Under the pieces are notes generated by a model that saw nothing but the letters and a program-made list of their open reading frames with translations, was not told the DNA's origin and did no database searches. Shown piece by piece: positions 23,311 to 33,113 of a stretch of 64,000 bases of DNA; within the stretch, counting starts at the first letter, position 1; each line of letters begins with the position of its first letter. The position numbers and the translations under genes are program-made. This DNA is from Bacteroidales bacterium (GTDB taxonomy: Bacteria > Bacteroidota > Bacteroidia > Bacteroidales > UBA932), in contig JAFVAU010000010.1 of assembly GCA_017480345.1 (NCBI GenBank), forward strand, positions 1 through 64,000, written 5' to 3'.

Positions 23311-24018
23311 ATGATACATTCCCGCATCTTTACGTTCAATCCCCTCGGCACCAATTGCGCGGTCATTTGGGCCGACGGGCAGGGCGCCTGCACCCTCGTA
23401 GACCCCGGCATGTCCTCCGACGACGGGGTGAAGGACCTCACGGATTATATGGAGCGCGAGGGCCTGAGGCCCGACGCCATCCTGCTCACCCACGGCCATT
23501 TTGACCATGTATGGGGCGTGGAGAAACTCCTTTCCCGCTACGACATTCCCGTCTACATGCATCCGGCCGACAAGGAGATTCTGGCCGATTGCGGCGCCGT
23601 CTTCTCCGGCCTGCCCAAGAGCTTTAAGGTGTTCCAGCACCACTTTGCCACGGTGGACATTTCGGACGGCGATGTCATCACCACCGCCGGCACGCCCTGG
23701 ACGGTGATCCACACGCCCGGCCACACCCCCGGCGGCGTGTGCTACTATTCGGCCCAAAACAGCCTCCTGCTTAGCGGAGACACGCTTTTTGCCGGAAGTA
23801 TCGGCCGCACGGACCTGGGTGGGGGAGACTACGATGCGCTCATGCAGTCCATCCTGAAGAAGCTGCTGGTGCTGCCCGGAGACACGGACGTGATTCCCGG
23901 TCACGGCCAGCCCACCACCATTGCCAGGGAAGGCATGTCCAACCCCTTCCTGCAGCCTTTCAACAACCCCGACCGGGACTTCCCGGAGGAAGGCATCGCC
24001 ATAGACGGATTCGTATGA
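23311..24018 (+). CDS. MBL-fold metallohydrolase, glyoxalase II-like
   Basis: A 235-residue metallo-beta-lactamase-fold hydrolase. The metal ligands are visible: LLTHGHFDHVWG near residue 65, HTPGHTPGG near 135, LLSGDTLF near 153 and VIPGHGQPTT near 195. Hydroxyacylglutathione-hydrolase-like proteins of this size are common in bacteria that lack glutathione, so the substrate is uncertain. Its stop overlaps the birA start by ATGA. Confidence 0.87.
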   Translation: MIHSRIFTFNPLGTNCAVIWADGQGACTLVDPGMSSDDGVKDLTDYMEREGLRPDAILLTHGHFDHVWGVEKLLSRYDIPVYMHPADKEILADCGAVFSGLPKSFKVFQHHFATVDISDGDVITTAGTPWTVIHTPGHTPGGVCYYSAQNSLLLSGDTLFAGSIGRTDLGGGDYDALMQSILKKLLVLPGDTDVIPGHGQPTTIAREGMSNPFLQPFNNPDRDFPEEGIAIDGFV

Positions 24019-24734
24019 TTACCCATTGGCTGGACAGCATAGACTCCACCAACTCCGAGGCCCTGCGGCGGCTCCCGGAGCTGCCTTCCGGCACCGTCCT
24101 GGCGGCCTATGACCAGACGGCCGGCCGCGGTCAGCGGGGCAATACCTGGTTCACGGAACCGGGCAGGAACCTTACGTTCTCCATCGTCCTCAAGGACTTG
24201 CCTTTATCGGCCTTGGAGGCTATCCGCCTCAATTTCCTGGCCTCCGTAGCGCTGGTGGATTTTTTGGATGCTAAAGGCGTGAAGGCCCACATCAAGTGGC
24301 CCAACGACATCTACGTGTCCGGAAAGAAAATCTCCGGCATGCTCATCGAGAATACCCTGGGGGCGGATGGCCGGGTGGCCGCATCGGTGATTGGGATAGG
24401 CCTCAATATCAATCAGCGGGAATTTCCCCAGTTGGCCATGGCTACATCGCTGAGTCTGTGCACCGGTCTGGAATATCCCCTGGAGGCCAGCCTGGAGGAG
24501 TTCCTGGCCATTTTCGAGGACTTGCTTCCCCAGCTTTCCGACGAAGAGTTGATGGGCCGATATGCCTCCCGCCTGTTCCGGCGCGGGGTATCGGCCCGGT
24601 ATCACGACCTCCTCTCCGGCGAGGAGTACGAGGGCGTCATCGAAGGGGTGGAGGCCGACGGCCGCCTGCGCATCCGGGACCTCAGCGGCCGGGCCCGCCT
24701 GTACCGCTTCAAAGAAGTAAGTTACCTTTTATAG
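24015..24734 (+). CDS. birA: Biotin-[acetyl-CoA-carboxylase] ligase, monofunctional
   Basis: Attaches biotin to carboxylase subunits via biotinyl-AMP. The 239-residue protein has the biotin/AMP loop GRGQRGNTWFTEPG near residue 36, KWPNDIYVSGKKISGML near 95 and the C-terminal SH3-like domain. There is no N-terminal helix-turn-helix, so unlike E. coli BirA it cannot be a repressor. The start overlaps the MBL gene; the acyltransferase follows 2 nt after its stop. Confidence 0.93.
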   Translation: MITHWLDSIDSTNSEALRRLPELPSGTVLAAYDQTAGRGQRGNTWFTEPGRNLTFSIVLKDLPLSALEAIRLNFLASVALVDFLDAKGVKAHIKWPNDIYVSGKKISGMLIENTLGADGRVAASVIGIGLNINQREFPQLAMATSLSLCTGLEYPLEASLEEFLAIFEDLLPQLSDEELMGRYASRLFRRGVSARYHDLLSGEEYEGVIEGVEADGRLRIRDLSGRARLYRFKEVSYLL

Positions 24735-24736
24735 AT

Positions 24737-25900
24737 ATGAGCGCAAAACGAGAGATTTGGCTGGATTTCCTGCGGGTGACCGCCTGCTTCATGGTGATGA
24801 TGATCCACAGTACGGAACCGTTCTACCTGGGCGGGGACGGCGGACTCATCCTGTCGGCCACGGATGCCTTTTGGGTGGCCTTGGCAGAAGGGTTGTGCCG
24901 CTGCTGTGTGCCGGTTTTCCTCATGGCATCGGCCTATTTGCAGTTCCCGCTGCATTACTCCACCGGGGAGTTTTTCAAGCGCCGGGCCGTCCGCATCCTG
25001 ATTCCCATGCTGGTGTGGACACTGGTCTATGCCTTTGTGTGGGGAGAACCGGTGCAGAACCTGAAGGGCCTGCTGTTCAACTTCAATTATGCGGCCGGTC
25101 ACCTGTGGTTCGTGTATATGCTCCTGGGTATCTATCTCATTATGCCGCTGCTTTCGCCCTGGGCCGAGAAGGTTTCCAAGCAGGAACTTTCCATCTATCT
25201 GGGCATCTGGCTGTTCACCTTGCTGATTCCGTATGTCCGGGAGTGGGGAGGAGGCATTCCCCCCATTATCCAGGCGGCCGACGGCCTTCCCGCCCAGGCC
25301 CTGTTTCCGCTGTGGGGAGAGGCCTCGTGGAATCCTTTCGGCACGTTTTATTATATAAGCGGCTTTGTGGGGTATATGCTTTGGGGCCTGTATATCCGGC
25401 GCTTCATTCCCAATACCCGGCAGAAGGCCACGCAGGGCCTGATTCTGTTCCTGCTGGGCTTTACCATGATTGTTTTTGGCCTGTTGCGCCGCTTTTCCGA
25501 GACCGGTGAGTCCTTCCCGCTGGCGGGAGACCTGGCCGTTGCCGTTGCCTGGGAGGTTCCCATCACCTTCTGCAGTCTCTTTGTGCTGTGCACCGCCCTG
25601 GGCCTGGTCCTGATGTTCCGCCGGGTATTCCGTTCCGAGCGTTCCGGTCCCTTCTACCGCCACCTCATCCTGCCCCTTTCCCAGGCCGGCTATGGGATGT
25701 ACCTCATCCACATGCTGGTGCTGGCCTATGTCTCCGGTTGGTTCCGCTCCTGGCTGGGCCTTGGAGCCGATGGCGTGCTGGGCGTCTGGACCACCCCCGT
25801 CCAGATTCTGGGAACGGCCCTGTGCAGTTTTGTAGTGGTGGGCCTTGTGGCCGTGCTTGTCCAGCGCATTCCCCGCGTGGGCAAGTACCTGATGGGTTAA
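24737..25900 (+). CDS. Acyltransferase family 3 membrane protein
   Basis: A 387-residue membrane protein with about ten hydrophobic segments. It begins MSAKREIWLDFLRVTACFMV with MMIHSTEPF holding the conserved His, as in OafA/WecH-type acyltransferases that acetylate surface sugars. The target is unknown. The frame is open far upstream, but homology starts at this ATG, 2 nt after the birA stop. Its end overlaps the recJ end by 4 bp (convergent). Confidence 0.85.
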   Translation: MSAKREIWLDFLRVTACFMVMMIHSTEPFYLGGDGGLILSATDAFWVALAEGLCRCCVPVFLMASAYLQFPLHYSTGEFFKRRAVRILIPMLVWTLVYAFVWGEPVQNLKGLLFNFNYAAGHLWFVYMLLGIYLIMPLLSPWAEKVSKQELSIYLGIWLFTLLIPYVREWGGGIPPIIQAADGLPAQALFPLWGEASWNPFGTFYYISGFVGYMLWGLYIRRFIPNTRQKATQGLILFLLGFTMIVFGLLRRFSETGESFPLAGDLAVAVAWEVPITFCSLFVLCTALGLVLMFRRVFRSERSGPFYRHLILPLSQAGYGMYLIHMLVLAYVSGWFRSWLGLGADGVLGVWTTPVQILGTALCSFVVVGLVAVLVQRIPRVGKYLMG

Positions 25901-27639
25901 ATGAGTTCGTCGCGCTCGCGGATGTCCTTGAGCCGAAGCTGGACGGTGGAGGAGCCTCGGTAGAAATTCTCCACGATGGAATAACAGATGTCAATGGGGT
26001 TGCCGGCCTTGATGTGGTCGTAGAAATCGGCCATATTGAAGCCGATGGCCGCCAGTTGCCTATAAGGTTGGCTCTCCTGCATCACATCCAGTTTCAGGTG
26101 CAGGCCGCCGGCGCCCACTTTGCGGCCGTTGCCGGCATCGTATACGTCTTCCGTCAGGAAAACGGGGTTGTTGTTGCCGGGGCCGAAGGGCTGGAACTGC
26201 TTCAGGAGGCGGATGAACTTGGGCGTAATCTGGGAGAAGTCCAGCTTGGCGTCAATCTCCACCACGGGCGTGAGTTCTTCGCGGGTGATGGTGTCCGACA
26301 CGAAGCTGTCCATCCGCCGGCAGAACGCTTCCAGGTTCTCTTCCTTCATGGTGAGGCCGGCGGCATACACATGGCCACCGAAGTTCTCCAGGAGGTCTGC
26401 GCAGCTTTCGATGGAGGCGTAAAGGTCGAAGCCCTGCACGCTGCGGGCGCTGCCAGTGATGAAGCCGTTGCTCTTGGTGAGCACCACCGTGGGCTTGTAG
26501 AAGGCTTCCACCAGGCGGGAGGCCACAATGCCCACCACGCCCTTGTTCCAGGTGGGATTGTACACGATGGTCACGTTCTCGTGGGCCAGGGCGTTCCCGC
26601 TCTGCACCATCTCCAAGGCTTCCTGGGTAATCTCCCGGTCTATGGACTTGCGCTCATTGTTGTTGTCGTTGATCTGTTCTCCGATGCGGATGGCCGAGCG
26701 GTCGTCCGTGGCCGTGAGAAGCTCCACCGCCAGCCGGCCGCTCTCCATACGGCCCGCCGCGTTGATGCGCGGCCCGATCTTGAATACAATATCGTCTATG
26801 CCGATATGCCCGGGCTCCAGCTTGGCCAGGTTGATCATGGCCAGCAGGCCCTTGCGGGGATTCTCGTTCAGCCGCTTGAGGCCGAAGTGGGCCAGGATGC
26901 GGTTTTCTCCCGTCATGGACACCAGGTCCGAGGCGATGGACACCACCTGCAAGTCCAGCAGGGGTTCCAGCAGGGAGAAGTCCAGTCCGTACTTCTGCAC
27001 ATAGCCCTGGGCCAGTTTGAAACCCACGCCGCAGCCGCAGAGGTCGTCAAAAGGATAATGGCAGTCTTCCCGCTTGGGGTCCAGGATGGCCACGGCCTTG
27101 GGCAGTTCGTCCTCCGGCAGATGGTGGTCGCAGATGATGACATCGATTCCCTTTCCGCGGGCATACTCCACCTTCTCGATGGCCTTGATGCCGCAGTCCA
27201 GGGTAATGACCAGCCCTATCCCGTTGTCCGAGGCCCAGTCCAGGGCCTTATACGAAAGACCATAGCCCTCGTCGTAGCGGTCCGGGATGTAGAAATCCAC
27301 CTTGGGCGTAAACTGCTTCAGGAAGGAGTACACCTGCGCCACGGCGGTGGTGCCGTCTACGTCGTAGTCTCCGTAGACCAGGATTTTCTCTTTTCCCGTG
27401 ATGGCCTGATGAACCCTTTCCACAGCCTTGTCCATATCCTTCATGAGGAAGGGGTCGTGGAGGTCTTCCAGGCGGGGACGGAAGAAGCCGCGGGCCTGCT
27501 CGAAGGTTTCGACGCCGCGCTGGACCAGCAAATCGGCCAGGACCCGGTCTATGCCCAGTTCCGCCGCCAGCTGCGAGGCCTTCTGGGGGTCCGCAGCCGG
27601 AATGAGAGTCCATTGTCTTTCCGTGATGCCCATAATCAT
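25897..27639 (-). CDS. recJ: Single-stranded-DNA-specific exonuclease RecJ
   Basis: A 5-prime to 3-prime single-strand exonuclease used in recombination and repair. 580 residues with DHH-family motifs: VYGDYDVDGTTAV near residue 88, ITLDCG and IICDHHLPEDELP near 160, then DHHA1 with GPRINAAGRMESGRLAVELL near 290 and a C-terminal OB fold. The start is M1 or M3 (MIMGITER), 6 nt apart. It has its own promoter TTG-20-TAAATTTG, divergent from aroK. Confidence 0.95.
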   Translation of the reverse strand: MIMGITERQWTLIPAADPQKASQLAAELGIDRVLADLLVQRGVETFEQARGFFRPRLEDLHDPFLMKDMDKAVERVHQAITGKEKILVYGDYDVDGTTAVAQVYSFLKQFTPKVDFYIPDRYDEGYGLSYKALDWASDNGIGLVITLDCGIKAIEKVEYARGKGIDVIICDHHLPEDELPKAVAILDPKREDCHYPFDDLCGCGVGFKLAQGYVQKYGLDFSLLEPLLDLQVVSIASDLVSMTGENRILAHFGLKRLNENPRKGLLAMINLAKLEPGHIGIDDIVFKIGPRINAAGRMESGRLAVELLTATDDRSAIRIGEQINDNNNERKSIDREITQEALEMVQSGNALAHENVTIVYNPTWNKGVVGIVASRLVEAFYKPTVVLTKSNGFITGSARSVQGFDLYASIESCADLLENFGGHVYAAGLTMKEENLEAFCRRMDSFVSDTITREELTPVVEIDAKLDFSQITPKFIRLLKQFQPFGPGNNNPVFLTEDVYDAGNGRKVGAGGLHLKLDVMQESQPYRQLAAIGFNMADFYDHIKAGNPIDICYSIVENFYRGSSTVQLRLKDIRERDELI

Positions 27640-27640
27640 A

Positions 27641-27704
27641 CAAATTTACATAATTCTCAAGGGAATTCCAAATTTGCCCCGTCCCTCTCTTTTTACTATT
27701 TTTG
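27641..27704. promoter_or_regulatory. Divergent recJ/aroK promoters
   Basis: Minus strand for recJ: TTG (complement of 27669-27671), 20 nt, TAAATTTG (complement of 27641-27648). Plus strand for aroK: TTG at 27674-27676, 20 nt, TATTTTTG at 27697-27704. The two -33 elements are 2 bp apart, inside CAAATTTG. Confidence 0.8.
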
Positions 27705-27726
27705 TGCAGGATTAACGTAAACGCCT

Positions 27727-28224
27727 ATGCTTGTAGCACTGACCGGATTCATGGGAAGCGGAAAAAGTACGGTGGGCCGCCTGCTCTCGGAGGCCCTGGG
27801 CTGCCCTTTCATCGATTTGGACGAAGCCATTGTCAAAAAAGCCGGCCGCTCCATCCCCGCCATTTTCGAGGCCGATGGGGAACGCGGGTTCCGCCGCCTG
27901 GAAAAGCAGGTGCTGGAGCAGACGGTGGCCAAGTATGCGGAAAACACCGCCGTGCTGGCCCTGGGCGGAGGCACGGTAACGGTGCCCGGCGCCGTGGACC
28001 TGTTGCAGAAAAACACCCTCTGCATCTATTTGAAAGCCTCCCTTGAGACCATCCAGGTCCGTTTGGAGGGTGAAAAACAGGGCCGTCCCCTGGCCGATGA
28101 CCATCTGGTGGAGCGCCTTTCGGAGCGTGAACCCCTCTACGAAAAAGCCGCCCATATCACGTTGGACACGGACGGCATTTCTCCGGAAGATTTGGTGGAC
28201 GAAATCATTATCGACTGCCTTTAG
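27727..28224 (+). CDS. aroK: Shikimate kinase
   Basis: Phosphorylates shikimate in the chorismate pathway. The 165-residue protein has P-loop GFMGSGKST (7-15), the shikimate-binding DLDEAI, ERGFRRLEKQVL and LGGGTV, and the lid RPLADD. Length is typical. Single gene with its own promoter; the 3-prime end overlaps the topoisomerase gene end by 4 bp. Confidence 0.95.
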   Translation: MLVALTGFMGSGKSTVGRLLSEALGCPFIDLDEAIVKKAGRSIPAIFEADGERGFRRLEKQVLEQTVAKYAENTAVLALGGGTVTVPGAVDLLQKNTLCIYLKASLETIQVRLEGEKQGRPLADDHLVERLSEREPLYEKAAHITLDTDGISPEDLVDEIIIDCL

Positions 28225-30980
28225 AACAGCGTAGGCTCCCAGTCGCCCATGTCCACGGGGTCTTCGGGGGCGTCGCCGCCCTTCAGAAGCTCGGAGGACT
28301 GGCCGGTCTGCTCAATCTCGTTCAGGGGTTCATCGGCCGTGAAGTCTTCCTCCACGTCGATGGGTTCCTCGGAGATGGCTTCGGCCACGGGCTCCTCGTC
28401 TTCCTCTTTCACCAGGGGCTCTCCGAATTCCACCTTCTTCAGGTCCATGGAGGAGCATTTCTTGCCCTTGGCGGTGAGGCCCTTCTTGGCGATGAACTCT
28501 TCCGCGTCCACCGTCTCGGCCTCCCGGTGCTGGAACTTCCCGCCGAAGGTGAGGATAATCTGGGGGTGCTTGTCGGCCGATATGTCCACCAGTTTGGAGC
28601 CGCGGGCGTCGGAGATGAACAGGAGCGGGGTGTTGTTGCTTTCGGTGAAGCTGAAGCGCTTGACGTAGTAGGCTTTGGCGGCGTTGTCCCAGTAGAGGAC
28701 GGTGTACACGTGCGCAGGGTCGAATTTCTCTATCCGCACCACGTCTCCCTGGTACTTGTTCACCAGCTCGTAGGAGGTGGTGTAGTAGGTGCCGTCGGCA
28801 AAAATGGCCAGCACCTTGTCCTGTCCGGTGAATTTGCCCAGATGCTGTCCGCGACCCTCCTCGTTGAGGCGCTGGATGTCGGGGTCGTACCAGATGTCCT
28901 TGCCTTCCAGGGTGGTGACTCCCTTGGACTTGAGCTGGATGCGGGCGATGGGGTTCTTGGTGACCAGGTTGCCGCGGGAGCCGCGTCCCTTGATGGCCAG
29001 CGAGGCGAAGTCCCATTCCAGCTGCGTTTTCTTGAGCCCCTTCTTGGGTCTGAGCTGGATGCGGACGGTCTCCGCCTCTCCGTTGTGGTTCACCGTGAAC
29101 CAGAGAATCTTGGATTCGGGAGCCCCGGTGGTGATGTCGTATTCCTTGTCCCGGGTGATGGAGGTGATATTGAAGCGCTTGGCGTAATGGGCGGGGCCCT
29201 TGCCGTCGCGGTAGATCACATTGTAGATGGTGCGCTCGTCTCCGCGGTTGAAGACGCCCGCATACAGGAGGTCCTTCCCGAAGAAGGCCTTCTCGTTCAC
29301 CTTGGTGACGCGGTATTTTCCGTCCCGGCCGATCACGATAATCTCGCTCAGGTCCGAGCATTCTCCCATGAATTCGCCGCCGTCGTCCCGTTTTAGGCCG
29401 ATGCCCACGAAGCCCTCGGCCAGGTTGGCGTAAAGCTTGGCGTTATTGGACACTACCTTGGTGACGGTGATGTTCTCCAGGGAGGAGATTTCCGTGAGGC
29501 GGGGCCACTGCTTGCCGTATTTCTTCTTGAGGTTCCTGAACCAGTCAATGGTGTACTCCGTGATGTGCTCCAGGTGGTCCTTCACCTCTTTCATCTGGTC
29601 TTCCAGGGCGTAAATCTTCTCGTCCAGGGCCTTGGTGTCGAACTTGGAAATCTTGCGCACGGGCTTCTCCACCAGGCGCAGGATGTCTTCCATCTGGATT
29701 TCCCGGCGCAGGAGGTCCTGGTACTGCTTCATCTGGGACATGATGTCTTCCAGCTGCTCTTCCCAGGTCTTCTGGTTCATCTCCAGCACCTTGTAGATGC
29801 GGTTCTCGAAGAAGATGCGCTCCAGGGAGCTGTAGTGCCACTCGTTCTCCAACTCGCCCAACTTCACCTCCAGTTCCGCCTGCAGGATGTCCCGGGTGTG
29901 GAAGGTGTCGTATTCCAGAATCTCGTTCACCGTGAGGAAGGCGGGCTTGTTCTCCCGGATCACGCAGGCGTTGGGCGCGATCTTGGTCTCGCACTCGGTG
30001 AAGGCGTAGAGGGCGTCGATGGTCTTGTCCGGAGAGACATCGGCCGGAAGATGGATGATAATCTCCACCTTGTCGGTGGTCATGTCGTCTATCTTCTTGA
30101 TGTTGATTTTCTTCTTCTCCTTGGCCTTGATGATGCTGTCGATGATGGCCTGGGAGGTTTTTCCGAAGGGGATTTCCGTGATGGTGATGGTGTTCTTGTC
30201 CACCTTGTTGATGCGGGCGCGCACCTTCACCATGCCGCCGCGCTTGCCCTGGTTGTACTTGGAGCAGTCCGCAATGCCTCCGGTGGGGAAGTCCGGCAGC
30301 AGGGTGTAGGGCTCTCCCTTCAGGATGGCCACGGAAGCGTCCAGCAGCTCGTTGAAGTTGTGGGGCAGAATCTTGGAGGACAGACCGGCGGCGATGCCTT
30401 CGGTGCCCTGGGCCAGCAGCAGCGGGAAGCGTACGGGCAGTTCCGTGGGCTCCTGGTTGCGGCCGTCGTAGGAAGTCATCCAGGGGGTCACCTTGGGGTC
30501 GAAGACCACTTCCTTGGCAAATTTGGACAGGCGGGCCTCGATGTAACGGGGGGCGGCGTTGGAGTCTCCGGTGAGGATGTTACCCCAGTTTCCCTGGCAG
30601 TCTATCAGCAGGCCTTTCTGGCCCAGCGTCACCAGGGCGCCCAGGATGGAGGCGTCTCCGTGCGGATGGTACTGCATGGCCTGGCCCACGATGTTGGCCA
30701 CCTTGGTGTATCGGCCGTCATCCATGGTGAACATGGTGTGCAGCACGCGCCGCTGAACGGGCTTGAACCCGTCCACGATGTGGGGGACGGCGCGGTCCAG
30801 GATGGTATAGGAGGCATAGTCCAGATACCATTCCTTGAACATGCCGGAGAGCTTGTACTTCCGGCTGTCGCTTCCCAGCAGCTTGTCAAACTTTCCGGAG
30901 GCAACGGCGTCTTCGCCCAGTTCCTCTTCGGGTTCTTCTGCAGGGTTCTGCTTCTCAATGTCGTCCCATTCGTCGGCCAT
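28221..30980 (-). CDS. parC: DNA topoisomerase IV subunit A
   Basis: DNA strand-passage subunit that unlinks daughter chromosomes. The 919-residue type IIA topoisomerase has the catalytic Tyr146 in NAAPRYIEARLS, HPHGDASILGALV near residue 105 and a coiled-coil/tower region with ERIFFENRIYKVLE. There is no GyrA box in the C-terminal propeller, which points to ParC rather than GyrA. The last 80 residues are acidic (VKEEDEEPVAEA onward). It follows era by 15 bp in the ExbB-to-ParC run. Confidence 0.9.
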   Translation of the reverse strand: MADEWDDIEKQNPAEEPEEELGEDAVASGKFDKLLGSDSRKYKLSGMFKEWYLDYASYTILDRAVPHIVDGFKPVQRRVLHTMFTMDDGRYTKVANIVGQAMQYHPHGDASILGALVTLGQKGLLIDCQGNWGNILTGDSNAAPRYIEARLSKFAKEVVFDPKVTPWMTSYDGRNQEPTELPVRFPLLLAQGTEGIAAGLSSKILPHNFNELLDASVAILKGEPYTLLPDFPTGGIADCSKYNQGKRGGMVKVRARINKVDKNTITITEIPFGKTSQAIIDSIIKAKEKKKINIKKIDDMTTDKVEIIIHLPADVSPDKTIDALYAFTECETKIAPNACVIRENKPAFLTVNEILEYDTFHTRDILQAELEVKLGELENEWHYSSLERIFFENRIYKVLEMNQKTWEEQLEDIMSQMKQYQDLLRREIQMEDILRLVEKPVRKISKFDTKALDEKIYALEDQMKEVKDHLEHITEYTIDWFRNLKKKYGKQWPRLTEISSLENITVTKVVSNNAKLYANLAEGFVGIGLKRDDGGEFMGECSDLSEIIVIGRDGKYRVTKVNEKAFFGKDLLYAGVFNRGDERTIYNVIYRDGKGPAHYAKRFNITSITRDKEYDITTGAPESKILWFTVNHNGEAETVRIQLRPKKGLKKTQLEWDFASLAIKGRGSRGNLVTKNPIARIQLKSKGVTTLEGKDIWYDPDIQRLNEEGRGQHLGKFTGQDKVLAIFADGTYYTTSYELVNKYQGDVVRIEKFDPAHVYTVLYWDNAAKAYYVKRFSFTESNNTPLLFISDARGSKLVDISADKHPQIILTFGGKFQHREAETVDAEEFIAKKGLTAKGKKCSSMDLKKVEFGEPLVKEEDEEPVAEAISEEPIDVEEDFTADEPLNEIEQTGQSSELLKGGDAPEDPVDMGDWEPTLF

Positions 30981-30995
30981 ATCGTTCCTTACAAT

Positions 30996-31877
30996 TTAAA
31001 ATTCATAACCAAAGCGGCGGAGTTCCTTGCGGTTTTCCCGCCAGTCCGGATCCACCTTCACGAAGGTGCTCAGGAACACCTTCTTCTGGAAGAAATCTTC
31101 CATGTCCAAGCGGGCTTCCGTGCCGATTTTCTTGAGCATGGAGCCACGTTTTCCGATGAGGATGCCCTTCTGGGAATCCCGCATCACGTAGATGACGGCG
31201 GAAATCTCGTAGCGGTCTTCCCCTTCGTGGAAGGCCTCGATCTCCACCTGGCAGGAGTAGGGGATTTCCTCGGAACAGTTGAGGAAAATCTTCTCCCGGA
31301 TAATCTCGGAGGCGAAGAAGCGCAGGTTCTTGTCCGTGAACTGGTCTTTGTCAAACCAGGCCGGGGCTTCCGGCAGGCGGGAGGAAACAGCCTCCAGGAT
31401 GCTCTCCAGATTGAATTTCTCCTGGGCCGATGCCGGAATGATCTCCGCCTTGGGGAGCCGCTCCTTCCACCAGCCCATGAGCTCCACCACCTTTTCCTGG
31501 GTGGAGATGTCAATCTTGTTGATGACCACCACCACGGGGCAGTCCACGTTCTGGAGTTTCTGGATATAGGCTTCGTTCTTGTCTCCCTTCTCCACGGTGT
31601 CCGTCACGTAGAGGATGATGTCGGCATCGCCGATGGCGGTGTCCACGAAGGCCAGCATGTTCTCCTGGAGTCGATAGTTGGGCTTCAGGATGCCGGGCGT
31701 GTCGGAATAGACAATCTGGTAATCCTCTCCGCTCACGATACCCATGATGCGGTGCCGGGTGGTCTGGGCCTTGGCCGTCACGATGGACAGCTTTTCCCCC
31801 ACCAGAGCGTTCATCAGCGTGGATTTCCCCACGTTGGGGTTGCCGATGATATTGACAAAACCTGCTCTGTGTGCCAT
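30996..31877 (-). CDS. era: GTPase Era
   Basis: Ribosome-assembly GTPase that binds the 3-prime end of 16S rRNA. 293 residues: G1 GNPNVGKST (12-20), G3 SDTPG, G4 NKID, G5 SAQ, then a C-terminal KH domain with GILIGKRGSMLKKIG. Its ATG shares a base with the stop of the pseudouridine synthase upstream (TAATG), linking two ribosome-maturation genes. Confidence 0.96.
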   Translation of the reverse strand: MAHRAGFVNIIGNPNVGKSTLMNALVGEKLSIVTAKAQTTRHRIMGIVSGEDYQIVYSDTPGILKPNYRLQENMLAFVDTAIGDADIILYVTDTVEKGDKNEAYIQKLQNVDCPVVVVINKIDISTQEKVVELMGWWKERLPKAEIIPASAQEKFNLESILEAVSSRLPEAPAWFDKDQFTDKNLRFFASEIIREKIFLNCSEEIPYSCQVEIEAFHEGEDRYEISAVIYVMRDSQKGILIGKRGSMLKKIGTEARLDMEDFFQKKVFLSTFVKVDPDWRENRKELRRFGYEF

Positions 31878-33079
31878 TATACGTATGCTCCCATCTTGAG
31901 GATGTTCACTTCACCTTCCGTGAGATAGCGCCAGTCGCTCTTCTTGAGGCCTTTCTTGGTAAGGCCGGCGAAGTACACGCGGTCCAGCGCCCTTACCTCA
32001 TAGCCCAGGCTCTCGAAGATGCGGCGCACGATGCGGTTCTTGCCGGAGTGGATTTCGATGCCCAGCTGACGGTGGTCGTGGGCGTCGATGTATTCCAGTT
32101 CATCGGCCTGGACCACGCCGTCACTGAGTTCGATGCCTTCCAGGATTTTCTTCTGGTCTTCCTCGGAGAGTGGGGAGTCCAGCACCACCTGGTAAATCTT
32201 CTTCTTGTTGTAGGACGGGTGGGTGAGGCGCTCGGCCATTTCTCCGTCGTTGGTGAACATGAGCACGCCGGTGGTGTTCTTGTCCAGGCGGCCCACCGGG
32301 AACACGCGGGTGGGGCAGCCCTTCAGCAGGTCCATGACGGTCTTTTCCGCATGGGGGTCGCTGGCGGTGGTCACATAGCCCTTGGGCTTGTTCATCACGA
32401 TGTACACCTTCTCTTCACCCTTCAGCCGCTGGCCGTTGAAGCGGATGTCGTCCGTGAGCACGTTCACTTTCACGCCCAGTTCCGTCACCACCTCTCCGTT
32501 CACGGTCACCACGCCGCTCTGGATGAGGGTGTCGGCCTCCCTGCGGGAGCACATGCCGGAATTGGCGATGAACTTGTTCAGGCGCACCACCTCCTGAATC
32601 TCGGTGGGGGCGGTGTCGTCGTCGCTGTAGCGGCCGTTCACCTGGGGCTTGCGGGAAAGCATGGCTTTCATGCCCTCGTCGGCCTGGCTGCGCTTGGCAA
32701 AGGGCTTGCGGGCGCCGGGCTTGGTGCCGTAAGCGGGCTTGGAGCCGAAGGACGGCTTGCCGTAACCGCTGCGGCGGGGTCTCTCGGAATCTCCTTCCTG
32801 GCGGGGTCCGCGTTTGGGGCCGAAGGAGGAGCGGCGCTCGCCATAGGCCGGGCGGTCTCCGTGCGCCGGACGGTCTCCATAGGCCGGGCGCTCGTTGCGG
32901 TTGGAGCGCTCTCCGCGGGACGGACGGTCTCCGTAGGAGGGACGCTCGCTGTGGTAGCGGCGGGCGGGGCGCTCGTCGCTGTCAAAACTGCGGCTGGTGC
33001 TGTAATCTACTTTTTCTGCTTGGCCTTCTGCGGGCCTGCGTACGATGCGTTGTCTCGTACCTCTTTTTTTGTCTTCCAT
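31877..33079 (-). CDS. Pseudouridine synthase, RluB/RsuA family, with a basic low-complexity N-terminus
   Basis: Converts uridine to pseudouridine in rRNA, most likely 23S. Residues about 165-400 are the enzyme: S4 domain RLNKFIANSGMCSRREAD, then the catalytic GRLDKNTTGVLMFTNDG with the Asp in GRLD. The first 135 residues are a disordered Arg/Gly/Tyr/Pro tail with repeated RPAYGDRP-type units, common in Bacteroidetes members and probably RNA-binding. A weak hairpin (CCGAC/GTCGG, 33099-33112) lies between it and the TonB gene. Confidence 0.9.
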   Translation of the reverse strand: MEDKKRGTRQRIVRRPAEGQAEKVDYSTSRSFDSDERPARRYHSERPSYGDRPSRGERSNRNERPAYGDRPAHGDRPAYGERRSSFGPKRGPRQEGDSERPRRSGYGKPSFGSKPAYGTKPGARKPFAKRSQADEGMKAMLSRKPQVNGRYSDDDTAPTEIQEVVRLNKFIANSGMCSRREADTLIQSGVVTVNGEVVTELGVKVNVLTDDIRFNGQRLKGEEKVYIVMNKPKGYVTTASDPHAEKTVMDLLKGCPTRVFPVGRLDKNTTGVLMFTNDGEMAERLTHPSYNKKKIYQVVLDSPLSEEDQKKILEGIELSDGVVQADELEYIDAHDHRQLGIEIHSGKNRIVRRIFESLGYEVRALDRVYFAGLTKKGLKKSDWRYLTEGEVNILKMGAYV

Positions 33080-33113
33080 AAATACACTACTATTAAAGCC
33101 GACTCACGTCGGG

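Noticed and set aside
29565-31928. Very long antisense open frames (787 codons here; also 9167-11155, 25588-27720 and 39915-42560)
   Set aside because: They lie opposite well-recognised genes (parC/era, GH97, recJ, BatD-BatE), show no protein character and are explained by strong third-base G/C bias.
32660-33020. Repetitive stretch in the pseudouridine synthase gene as a separate repeat element
   Set aside because: It codes for an Arg/Tyr/Gly-rich tail usual in Bacteroidetes members of this family.
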